DNA from: JBDRTU01 sp043823825
GTDB taxonomy: Bacteria; Patescibacteriota; Patescibacteriia; Veblenbacterales; UBA10138
Direction: 5' to 3'
Assembly: GCA_043823825.1 (NCBI GenBank)
Contig: JBDRTU010000034.1
Span: forward strand, 1-38,170
Length of the DNA stretch: 38,170 nucleotides
Positions 22,403-29,662 of this stretch are shown one piece after another. The first letter of the stretch is position 1. The number at the start of each line of letters is the position of its first letter. Position numbers and translations under genes: made by a program. The notes under the pieces are model-generated. The model was not told where the DNA came from, did no database searches, and was given only the letters and a program-made list of their open reading frames with translations.

Positions 22403-24820
22403 ATGGTTACAGAAAGGCGAAAATTTGATCATCGGAAAATTGAGGCTAAATGGCAAAAAAAGTGGCAGCACTTAAAGGCTGGTAAAGCAACAATTGAGCC
22501 AAAAAAGACTAAAGTCTATGTTTTGGATATGTTTCCTTATCCTTCCGGAGCCGGGTTGCATGTGGGCCACATAGAAGGTTATACCGCTACTGATATTTAT
22601 TGTCGCTATTTAAGAATGAAAGGTGTAAATGTATTACACCCAATGGGTTGGGATGCGTTTGGTTTGCCAACCGAGAATTATGCAATTAAAGAAAAGATTC
22701 ATCCTCGTATAGTCACTGAACAAAATATTAATAATTTTCGGAGGCAACTTCAGTCACTAGGATTATCCTATGATTGGTCAAGGGAAATAAATACCACTGA
22801 CCCCGAATACTATAAATGGACGCAGTGGATTTTTTTAAAACTGTTTAAACGTGGCTTGGCTTATCAAGCAGTAGTGCCAATTAATTTTTGTCCCTCTTGT
22901 CAAACTGGTTTGGCTAATGAAGAAGTAGTGGCTGGTAAGTGCGAACGTTGCAAAACTTTAGTTGTGCGTAAAGATAAGAAACAGTGGTTGTTAAAAATTA
23001 CGGATTATGCCGAAAGGTTGCTTAAGGGTTTGGATAAACTTGATTGGCCTGAGAAAATAAAAGCCATGCAACGTAATTGGATAGGTAAAAGCGAGGGCGC
23101 GGAAGTGAAATTTTCAATTGTTAAATCTAAATTATCAATAACGGTTTTTACTACCCGACCAGATACTTTATTTGGCGCCACTTTTTTATGTCTGTCACCC
23201 GAGCATCCTTTAGTTAAACCATTAACAACCATAGAACATAAAAAAACAGTAATTAAATACTTAGAGCTGACTAAAGCCAAAAGCGAGTTAGAGCGAACAG
23301 ATTTAGCTAAAGAAAAAACCGGCGCTGCGTTAGGGAACACCGCCATTAATCCCGCCACCGGTCAAGCCATACCCATTTGGGTAGCCGATTGTGTATTAAT
23401 GTCTTATGGCACTGGCGCGGTAATGGGAGTGCCGGCACATGACGAGCGTGATTTTGAATTTGCTCATAAATATCAGCTGCCAATTAAACAAGTGGTGATG
23501 CCTCATCAAGGATCAGCTCAACAGATTAAAAAATGTGCTTATTTGGGAGAAGGTACACTAATCAATTCTGGTGAGTTTACTCATTTATCATCAGTTCGGG
23601 CCAGAAGTAAAATTATTAAGTGGTTAGAGGGAAAAAAAATTGGTCAAGCGGCAGTAAAATATAAATTACGCGATTGGGTTTTTTCCCGGCAGCGTTATTG
23701 GGGAGAGCCAATTCCTATTGTTCATTGTGAAAATTGCGGGGTAGTACCATTATCGGAAAAACAATTTCCAGTTTTATTACCAGAAGTAAAAAGTTACGCA
23801 CCATCAGGCACGGGAGAATCGCCCCTCGCTACCATAACTAAATGGGTTAATACTATTTGCCCTTCCTGCAAAGGGAAAGCTAAGCGGGAAACAGACACTA
23901 TGCCGCAATGGGCAGGTTCTTCTTGGTATTGGTTAAGGTTTATCGATCCTCACAACAATCAGGAAGCGTTTAGTCAAAAAGCGATCAAGTATTGGCTGCC
24001 AGTAGATGTTTATGTGGGTGGAGCCGAGCATGCGGTACTTCATCTACTTTATGCTCGTTTTTGGCATAAAGTTTTGTTTGATGAAGGTTTAGTAAGCCAT
24101 CAAGAGCCATTTTTAAAATTAATTAATCAAGGTTTAATTTTGGCACCTGACGGACGCAAAATGTCAAAATCCTTGGGCAACGTGATTAGCCCCGAGGAAG
24201 TGGTGGATCAATACGGTGCTGATACTTTAAGAATGTTTGAAATGTTTTTAGGCCCATTGGAAGATACTAAACCTTGGAATACAGCAAGTATTATTGGCAT
24301 CAGACGATATTTAGAAAAGGTTTGGAAATTAAGTAGTAAAGTTACTAACGACAAATTAGATGATAATCTAGAAAAGATTTTACATAGTTTGATTAAAAAA
24401 GTAAGTAGTGATATTGAAGTCTGGAGATTTAATACTGCCATTGCCGCCTTAATGTCGGCCGCTAACGAAATAATAAAACGAAAAACAGTACCAAAAAAAT
24501 TCTGGCGAGCTTATTTACAACTACTCTGTGTTTTTGCTCCACATTTAACAGAAGAATTATGGCAACAGTTAGGTGAAGAAAAGATTGTATTTTTAAGCCA
24601 GTGGCCATCTTACCAATCCTCCAAAGTAGTAGTACGACAAGAAATAATAATTCAGATAAATGGCAAGTTGAGAGACAAGATGCCGATGCCTAAAAATGCT
24701 AAGCAAGCTCAGGTAGAAAAATTGGCTCAGGAACGCATCCAAGTGGCTAAATATCTAGAAGGAAAAAAGGTAAAAAAAATAATTTATGTATTCGGTCGTT
24801 TAATCAATTTTGTTATTTAA
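22403..24820 (+). CDS. leuS: Leucyl-tRNA synthetase
   Basis: An 805-residue class Ia synthetase, a little shorter than the usual 820-880. The HIGH motif reads H-V-G-H (53-56) after F-P-Y-P-S-G-A-G-L. A Cys cluster (C-P-S-C ... C-E-R-C, about 165-185) forms a zinc module. The CP1 editing domain contains F-T-T-R-P-D-T-L-F-G-A-T (about 248-259), and K-M-S-K-S lies near 586-590. The Trp-rich D-W-V-F-S-R-Q-R-Y-W-G-E-P-I-P motif precedes the catalytic second half. It charges tRNA-Leu and edits misactivated analogues. Complete and canonical. Confidence 0.97.
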   Translation: MVTERRKFDHRKIEAKWQKKWQHLKAGKATIEPKKTKVYVLDMFPYPSGAGLHVGHIEGYTATDIYCRYLRMKGVNVLHPMGWDAFGLPTENYAIKEKIHPRIVTEQNINNFRRQLQSLGLSYDWSREINTTDPEYYKWTQWIFLKLFKRGLAYQAVVPINFCPSCQTGLANEEVVAGKCERCKTLVVRKDKKQWLLKITDYAERLLKGLDKLDWPEKIKAMQRNWIGKSEGAEVKFSIVKSKLSITVFTTRPDTLFGATFLCLSPEHPLVKPLTTIEHKKTVIKYLELTKAKSELERTDLAKEKTGAALGNTAINPATGQAIPIWVADCVLMSYGTGAVMGVPAHDERDFEFAHKYQLPIKQVVMPHQGSAQQIKKCAYLGEGTLINSGEFTHLSSVRARSKIIKWLEGKKIGQAAVKYKLRDWVFSRQRYWGEPIPIVHCENCGVVPLSEKQFPVLLPEVKSYAPSGTGESPLATITKWVNTICPSCKGKAKRETDTMPQWAGSSWYWLRFIDPHNNQEAFSQKAIKYWLPVDVYVGGAEHAVLHLLYARFWHKVLFDEGLVSHQEPFLKLINQGLILAPDGRKMSKSLGNVISPEEVVDQYGADTLRMFEMFLGPLEDTKPWNTASIIGIRRYLEKVWKLSSKVTNDKLDDNLEKILHSLIKKVSSDIEVWRFNTAIAALMSAANEIIKRKTVPKKFWRAYLQLLCVFAPHLTEELWQQLGEEKIVFLSQWPSYQSSKVVVRQEIIIQINGKLRDKMPMPKNAKQAQVEKLAQERIQVAKYLEGKKVKKIIYVFGRLINFVI

Positions 24821-24834
24821 CTTAAATTAGTTTT

Positions 24835-26001
24835 ATGCCAAAATTAAAACAATTATTTCCACCCCACTTATCTAATGCTTTAGTTGCTCTTTATTCACAC
24901 TCGCTTATCAAACGAGTAGCAATAGGTACTTTGGGTATTTTTGAAGTAATTTTTCTATATGAAGTATTTAACAAGCAATTAGCGCCAGTCCTTATTTATT
25001 TTTTAATAGCTTATGCACTGTATTTTTTTCTAATTCCGATTGGCGCTCATTTAGTTTCTCAGATTGGTTATCGGCGCTCAATGCGCATCGGAGTGCTATT
25101 TTTAGTTGGCTGGATTATCTTAATGGTTTCAGTAGCACTGGGTTGGCTACCCGCTACCATAATTTTTAGCGCCGCCATCGCTATAGCAGTATATAAATCA
25201 TTATATTGGTTACCTTATCATGTTGAGTTAGCCGAATTTACCAGTCGCGACAATCGCGGCCGTTATACCAGTTTAGTAGACAGTACCGTCTTAGTGTTTG
25301 GAATTATTTTACCAATTATTTCTGCTTTTATAATTAGTCAATTTGGTTTTGCCTCTTTAATGACAGTTTCCTTAGTAGTAATGCTAGTATCATTAATTCC
25401 TCTTCATTTGTTGCCCGAAGTGCAAGAAGAGTATAGTTATGGTTATTGGCAGTCTTTTAAGGAGTTAATGACCAAGCCGCGCGAGCGAGGTACTTGGGCT
25501 TATTTGGCCGAGGGTGTGGAGGATGTAGCTGCTACAATAATTTGGCCAATTTTTATTTACCTACTTCTTAGTGGTCAGTATTTACAAATCGGTTATGTGT
25601 CAGCTTTAGTTATTTTAGTCACTGCCTTGTTGAAGTTGTTGGTTGGCGAGTGGAGCGATGAGTATGGACCAAAGAAATTACTACGCTGGGGTACTTTTTT
25701 TACCTCTATTGCTTGGTTGGTCAGGGTTTTTATTCAAACGTTTAATCAAATATTTTTAGTGGGTATTTTTCATAATCTCTCTGATGCCACTACTAAAACA
25801 GCTTGGAATACTTTATGGTATCAAAAGTCATCTGATCAGGGCCATCTAATTGATGAGTATACAGCTTTACGAGAAATGGCACTTAATGTTGGGAGAATTT
25901 TAACTCTACTCTTAGTGTTAGTCTTTCTTCCTTTTGTGCCTTTAACCGTTAGCTTTATTCTGGCCGCTCTGGCGGTATTACTTTTAAATCTGCTTCGTTG
26001 A
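24835..26001 (+). CDS. MFS transporter
   Basis: A 388-residue protein with about 11-12 hydrophobic helices arranged in two halves around a central cytoplasmic loop (about 195-220). The loop between helices 2 and 3 has S-Q-I-G-Y-R-R-S-M-R-I-G, an A-motif-like MFS signature, and S-D-E-Y-G-P-K-K-L-L-R-W (second half) is its repeat. It starts 14 bases after leuS and ends with TGA, evidence that TGA is a normal stop in this organism. The substrate cannot be inferred. Confidence 0.75.
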   Translation: MPKLKQLFPPHLSNALVALYSHSLIKRVAIGTLGIFEVIFLYEVFNKQLAPVLIYFLIAYALYFFLIPIGAHLVSQIGYRRSMRIGVLFLVGWIILMVSVALGWLPATIIFSAAIAIAVYKSLYWLPYHVELAEFTSRDNRGRYTSLVDSTVLVFGIILPIISAFIISQFGFASLMTVSLVVMLVSLIPLHLLPEVQEEYSYGYWQSFKELMTKPRERGTWAYLAEGVEDVAATIIWPIFIYLLLSGQYLQIGYVSALVILVTALLKLLVGEWSDEYGPKKLLRWGTFFTSIAWLVRVFIQTFNQIFLVGIFHNLSDATTKTAWNTLWYQKSSDQGHLIDEYTALREMALNVGRILTLLLVLVFLPFVPLTVSFILAALAVLLLNLLR

Positions 26002-26144
26002 TAAAACTGTAGTACCAGAATAGTAGGGACGTTAAAGCAGAGTCGTTATTTTTCAGGATAGAATGCAGAAATTAAAATAATAACGAAAACTTAAAAATTT
26101 TGTATTTTGAATTGTCATTTTTTTAATTTTTTCCTTTGTTTGTC

Positions 26145-26738
26145 ATGCAAAGATTTTCAACTTATCGAAAAAATTTTCCACTTCTCATTGCCCATCTTCG
26201 TCGTGCAGAAGTGATTGCCGCTCCCACCGAAACTGCTTACGGTTTGTTAGCCGATGCTACATGTAATCGGGCAGTAAAAAAAATATTTAAATTAAAAAGG
26301 CGCACTAGTCAAAAATCACTAGCTTTAGTAGTGACTGATTTAACTATGGCAAAAAAATATGGCCGTTTTTCTAAACTAGCCCTTAAATTAGCAAAAAAAT
26401 ACTGGCCCGGGCCTTTAACTATGATAGTACCAGCACGTGGAAAATTAGCGACTGGCATTAGTAAAAATGGTTGGGTGGGTATGCGTATATCCTCGTATCG
26501 TTGGTTGCGGTTGCTAATAAAAACTTTTGGCAAACCCTTAACTGCCACTTCAGCTAATTTAGCAGGTAAACAAAATTTATATTCTGCCAAGAAAGTAGTG
26601 AGACAGTTAGCTCGGCCTGGTTTGAAATTTATAGTTGATAGTGGAAATTTACCAAGACGACCAACCTCTACTGTGGTGAAAGTAGATCGGCAAAAAATAA
26701 TCTTACTGCGCGCCGGTCCTATTAAAGTAAAAATTTAA
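26145..26738 (+). CDS. tsaC: L-threonylcarbamoyladenylate synthase (Sua5/YrdC/YwlC family)
   Basis: From ATG 26145 it has 197 residues; a TTG at 26136 is an unlikely start. Family signatures are A-A-P-T-E-T-A-Y-G-L (nucleotide loop), K-R-R-T-S-Q-K-S-L-A (the K-x-R motif), Y-W-P-G-P-L-T, and T-A-T-S-A-N-L-A-G-K. It makes threonylcarbamoyl-AMP from threonine, bicarbonate and ATP, the first step of t6A37 tRNA modification; the length fits TsaC rather than the longer Sua5. The rsmA gene follows after one base, a tRNA and rRNA modification pair. The 143-base gap upstream is AT-rich and holds nothing I can name. Confidence 0.92.
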   Translation: MQRFSTYRKNFPLLIAHLRRAEVIAAPTETAYGLLADATCNRAVKKIFKLKRRTSQKSLALVVTDLTMAKKYGRFSKLALKLAKKYWPGPLTMIVPARGKLATGISKNGWVGMRISSYRWLRLLIKTFGKPLTATSANLAGKQNLYSAKKVVRQLARPGLKFIVDSGNLPRRPTSTVVKVDRQKIILLRAGPIKVKI

Positions 26739-26739
26739 T

Positions 26740-27633
26740 ATGACGCTACCTACCGATCTAAAAACATGGACTAAGCGAGTGTTACGGCAATATCAACTTC
26801 AACCCGGTCAAAATCGGGGTCAGCATTTTTTAATTGATCAGCAAGTTTTAACAAATATTATAACTGCCGCCCAATTAACTAGCAAAGATAAAGTATTAGA
26901 AATAGGTGGCGGTTTAGGAACTTTAACTTTAACGCTGTTAGAACAGTGCGGTTTAGTAGTAACAGTGGAAGTTGATAACAAATTAGCAGCAGGTTTGGAA
27001 AAATATCTTCCCGCCAGCCCTTGCTTGCGGGTGATTAGAAAAAATATTTTAAAAATGAAAGATAGCGACATATTAAAAGCTCTAGAATTAAAGACGGGTG
27101 AAAGTTTTAGTATAGTGGCAAATTTACCTTATGATATTAGCGGCGCATTTTTACGAAAATTTTTAACCAGCGAATTGCCGATTAATCAATTGGTTTTGCT
27201 TTTGCAAAAAGAAGTAGCTGAGCGTTTAGCAGCGCAGCCCGGGCAAACCAGCCTGTTAACCTTATTAGCGCAACTAGCTGGCCATGCAGAAATTAAATGT
27301 TATATTTCACCAAGCAGTTTTTACCCCCCACCACAAGTAAAGTCAGCTTTAATTAAAATTATGCTTTATAGCAAAATTGAACAAGATGAATTACTAGCCG
27401 GTGTGAGTCCAGATTGGCTTTGGCAATTAGCCCGTGTAGGTTTTGCTGCACGACGCAAATTATTATTAAATAACTTAGCGAGCGGTTTGATCAAAACACG
27501 TTCGGAATTAGAACACATTTTTGCCGATTTAGGTATACCTCGTCAAGCTCGAGCTCAAGAGTTGTCTTTGAATCAGTGGATAAATTTGGCTAGGTATTTA
27601 AGACTAAATCAACCTAAATTTTCTCACAAATAA
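26740..27633 (+). CDS. rsmA: 16S rRNA dimethyladenosine transferase (KsgA)
   Basis: A 297-residue Rossmann methyltransferase with the KsgA motifs G-Q-H-F-L-I-D (27-33), V-L-E-I-G-G-G-L-G-T-L-T (52-63), V-E-V-D (76-79) and the catalytic N-L-P-Y-D-I-S (128-134). The C-terminal helical domain is complete (S-S-F-Y-P-P-P-Q-V-K-S-A). It dimethylates two adjacent adenosines near the 3' end of 16S rRNA during 30S maturation. It is co-translated with tsaC. Confidence 0.96.
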   Translation: MTLPTDLKTWTKRVLRQYQLQPGQNRGQHFLIDQQVLTNIITAAQLTSKDKVLEIGGGLGTLTLTLLEQCGLVVTVEVDNKLAAGLEKYLPASPCLRVIRKNILKMKDSDILKALELKTGESFSIVANLPYDISGAFLRKFLTSELPINQLVLLLQKEVAERLAAQPGQTSLLTLLAQLAGHAEIKCYISPSSFYPPPQVKSALIKIMLYSKIEQDELLAGVSPDWLWQLARVGFAARRKLLLNNLASGLIKTRSELEHIFADLGIPRQARAQELSLNQWINLARYLRLNQPKFSHK

Positions 27634-27729
27634 TTTCTCAATAAATTTTTCTATTTGTCATAATTACTTTATGTGTCTAAGCTTGTTGGGTATTTGAATT
27701 TACCTATTCTCGGTAGTCTTATTACTTAA

Positions 27730-27802
27730 GATTATCTCATCTGTTTCCGATTACCTCATTTATTCTCAATCACTTCATATGTAGGTACATATGAGGTGAT
27801 TG
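27730..27802. repeat. 19-bp-period iteron-like array ending in an inverted repeat
   Basis: Three direct copies start at 27730, 27749 and 27768, exactly 19 bases apart: GATTATCTCATCTGTTTCC, GATTACCTCATTTATTCTC and AATCACTTCATATGTAGGT. The third forms, with the following sequence, a 36-base inverted repeat (27767-27783 against 27786-27802, one G-T pair). It lies upstream of the Cas2-like gene and next to a palindrome, as expected for an operator array. No spacer-like variation suggests CRISPR. Confidence 0.6.
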
Positions 27803-27808
27803 ATTAAT

Positions 27809-27844
27809 CGCGTCATTTTTGTCCGGCCGGACATTTTTGACATG
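27809..27844. repeat. GTCCGGCCGGAC palindrome, copy B (asymmetric)
   Basis: The core is at 27821-27832. The left arm is identical to that of copy C (28472), and 27 bases match (27807-27833 against 28470-28496). The right arm has ATTTTTGACATG instead of the complement, leaving a four-base T/T bubble, while the outer GTCA/TGAC still pair. The altered arm creates TTGACA. Confidence 0.75.
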
Positions 27845-27868
27845 TTATGAAAATGAATATAATATAAT
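27837..27868 (+). promoter_or_regulatory. Putative promoter of the Cas2-like gene, overlapping palindrome B
   Basis: TTGACA (27837-27842) lies in the right arm of the palindrome. TATAAT occurs at 27858-27863 (15-base spacer) and 27863-27868 (20-base spacer), so the fit is not ideal. Transcription would begin almost at the ATG (27872). A protein on the palindrome would cover the -35. Confidence 0.45.
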
Positions 27869-27871
27869 GAT

Positions 27872-28420
27872 ATGCCCCCTAAGCGACGACAATCCCTTAC
27901 AAAAATTTTGCTTTGGATTTTAAATGATATTGGTTCTTCAGTTGTGGAATACGAAAAACTACTAGAGGCTTTAACCACTGGTTACCGCTCTGCATACTTT
28001 CAAGGTGGTTCAAGCTACGTAGCCGAGTTAAAATACTTCCGTCAGAGAGCAGCGGCAAAACAAAAACTTCGGGAACTTGCCCGTCGCCGCTACATTAAAA
28101 TTATCCGTCGCGGTCAGCAGATGTCTATTGTATTGAATGATAAAGCGCGTTCTGCCAGCTTGCCACAACGTTTACGTGCAACACCTCGATTAAAATCTGG
28201 TTGGTATACTGTAGTAATATTTGACATACCTGAGCATCTGCGTTCAGAGCGACGACAGTTCAGATTCCTGTTACGCCAAGGCGGATTCAAACGTCTACAA
28301 CAAAGCGTCTGGGTAACAAAGCAAAACGTACTTACGCTAATCGCTGATTTTATTCGACAAGCGAAAATCAGACAATGGGTGAATGCCTACAGAGCCAAAG
28401 ACTTTCTTAAAGCTCCTTAA
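27872..28420 (+). CDS. PaaX-like regulator with Cas2-like C-terminal domain
   Basis: A 182-residue basic protein. Residues 1-90 read as a winged helix (I-L-L-W-I-L-N-D at 12-19, then A-K-Q-K-L-R-E-L-A-R-R-R-Y-I-K and a wing strand). Residues 108-182 match the Cas2-like ferredoxin fold of PaaX proteins: W-Y-T-V-V-I-F-D-I-P-E-H-L-R (111-124, Asp118 at the Cas2 metal position), R-F-L-L-R-Q-G-G-F (131-139), and L-Q-Q-S-V-W-V (142-148). E. coli PaaX represses phenylacetate genes, but no such pathway is here. The gene is shorter than typical PaaX (about 300) and lacks its third domain. It stands alone between palindromes B and C, downstream of the 19-bp array, and looks richer in G+C and Arg than its neighbours. 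Autoregulator or repeat-associated nuclease-like protein are both possible. Confidence 0.7.
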   Translation: MPPKRRQSLTKILLWILNDIGSSVVEYEKLLEALTTGYRSAYFQGGSSYVAELKYFRQRAAAKQKLRELARRRYIKIIRRGQQMSIVLNDKARSASLPQRLRATPRLKSGWYTVVIFDIPEHLRSERRQFRFLLRQGGFKRLQQSVWVTKQNVLTLIADFIRQAKIRQWVNAYRAKDFLKAP

Positions 28421-28471
28421 CATATAAAGTTTTTAACAGGCTGACACCGGTCAACAGCATAATTAATCCAT

Positions 28472-28507
28472 CGCGTCATTTTTGTCCGGCCGGACAAAAA
28501 TGACGCG
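28472..28507. repeat. 36-bp perfect palindrome with GTCCGGCCGGAC core, copy C
   Basis: Every base pairs around the centre at 28489/28490: arms CGCGTCATTTTT and AAAAATGACGCG around the 12-base core. It lies 51 bases after the Cas2-like gene. Here the T-run precedes the core, the reverse of copy A, so a simple intrinsic terminator does not explain it. Confidence 0.85.
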
Positions 28508-28807
28508 CATTGTCTTTTTAATTCTTTTCTATCGGGCACTATTGGCGCTGGATAATTTGCCAAAGTCCAGGATAATTTATAAAAGATTAAGGAAACACTC
28601 CAATCAAATCAAGCACTAATAATTCAGTCTTTAAGTTTTAAGTTTATAATATGCTGCGGGGTAGGTATAATTATCAACTAGTATTTTCGAGGCGGGTTTT
28701 TTAGCTGAATCTGATTTTGCGGCAGTTACTGTTTTATCTTAAATTTGGGAGGCTTTTTATTTGGCTAGCTCGCGGTTACACTACAGATTAAAATTTAAAA
28801 ATTTTGT
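28508..28807. other. Gene-free interval
   Basis: About 300 bases without a convincing gene on either strand. I see two GGATAATTT copies (about 28549 and 28570), a TATAAT around 28647 and a second TATAAT-like box near 28667, but no partner elements. It may contain decayed sequence. Confidence 0.4.
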
Positions 28808-28836
28808 TTGACATTTTGTCTTTTCTGTGATATAAT
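28808..28836 (+). promoter_or_regulatory. Consensus sigma-70 promoter of the 28857 gene
   Basis: TTGACA (28808-28813), a 17-base spacer and TATAAT (28831-28836), a perfect match in both boxes with TG two bases before the -10. The start codon lies 21 bases downstream. It is the strongest promoter in the window and probably drives the giant gene as well. Confidence 0.85.
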
Positions 28837-28856
28837 TTCGTTATCATTTAACTTGT

Positions 28857-29594
28857 GTGGAAAAAAAAATTAGCACCAATGATAATCAAAATAAAGAGGA
28901 ACAACGTGTATACTTAGCGCTGTTGCTAGTGGCAGTAGTGGCTTTGTTTTTGGGTGTTTGGCAATTAAGAAACAACATTCGTCTGCCTTTTATTTTACCA
29001 GAGCTATCAAATCAGCCCATTTCTTTAAACATCTCCGCGCCAGATGATGAACAGCAGCTATTAAAAAATAAAGATTCAGACGGTGACGGACTTTCTGATT
29101 ATGACGAAATTTATGTATATGGTACCAGCGCCTTTTTAAAAGATACTGACTCTGATGGTTTTCCTGATAATGAAGAAATTACAAGTGGCCATAATCCTAA
29201 GTGTCCAGCTGGGCAAACTTGCTTAATAGTTCCGGCACCTATTACTGCTGATGCCTTAGTGCCAACTACTACTGAAGAATTGCGGGAATTATTAAAGCAG
29301 TCAGGCGTTAGTGATGAGCAGTTAGCAGCCATTGATGATGCCACCCTCTTACAATTATACGAAGAAGTCGCTTCTGGATTAGTGTCGCCCGACCAATCAG
29401 TTAGCTCCACTCCGCCGGAAGGGGATAATGCCCCTAACGAAGAATTAACATCCGATCAAATAGCGGCTCTTAAGGCCTTGTCAGGCGCAGAATTAAGAAC
29501 ATTGTTAAAACAAAGCGGCATAGAGTCTGAAGCTTTAGATGGTTTAGATGATGAGGCGCTTAAGCAACTAGTAGATGAGGTTTTGGGATTGTAA
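28857..29594 (+). CDS. Membrane-anchored protein with TSP3-like Ca-binding repeats
   Basis: A 245-residue protein with GTG start. A cytoplasmic N-terminus is followed by one membrane helix (18-36) and an outer part. Two thrombospondin type 3-like calcium loops stand at D-S-D-G-D-G-L-S-D-Y-D-E (73-84) and D-T-D-S-D-G-F-P-D-N-E-E (96-107), followed by C-x5-C. The C-terminal half holds two copies of a helical unit: E-E-L-R-E-L-L-K-Q-S-G-V (139-151 onward) and A-E-L-R-T-L-L-K-Q-S-G-I (211-222 onward), each ending in an acidic A-I-D-D or G-L-D-D and a final helix. It precedes the giant secreted protein by 68 bases, suggesting a shared surface complex. The function is otherwise unknown. Confidence 0.75.
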   Translation: MEKKISTNDNQNKEEQRVYLALLLVAVVALFLGVWQLRNNIRLPFILPELSNQPISLNISAPDDEQQLLKNKDSDGDGLSDYDEIYVYGTSAFLKDTDSDGFPDNEEITSGHNPKCPAGQTCLIVPAPITADALVPTTTEELRELLKQSGVSDEQLAAIDDATLLQLYEEVASGLVSPDQSVSSTPPEGDNAPNEELTSDQIAALKALSGAELRTLLKQSGIESEALDGLDDEALKQLVDEVLGL

Positions 29595-29662
29595 AAAAGT
29601 TAAACATATTTGCTTAAAAAAAATTTTATTATTCAACTTAGCCTTTGTCTTTCCCCTTAATT

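Noticed and set aside
27730..27802. A small CRISPR array next to a Cas2-like gene
   Set aside because: The 19-base period leaves no room for spacers, the repeats are degenerate, and no cas1 or other cas gene is present. A regulatory or iteron array fits better.
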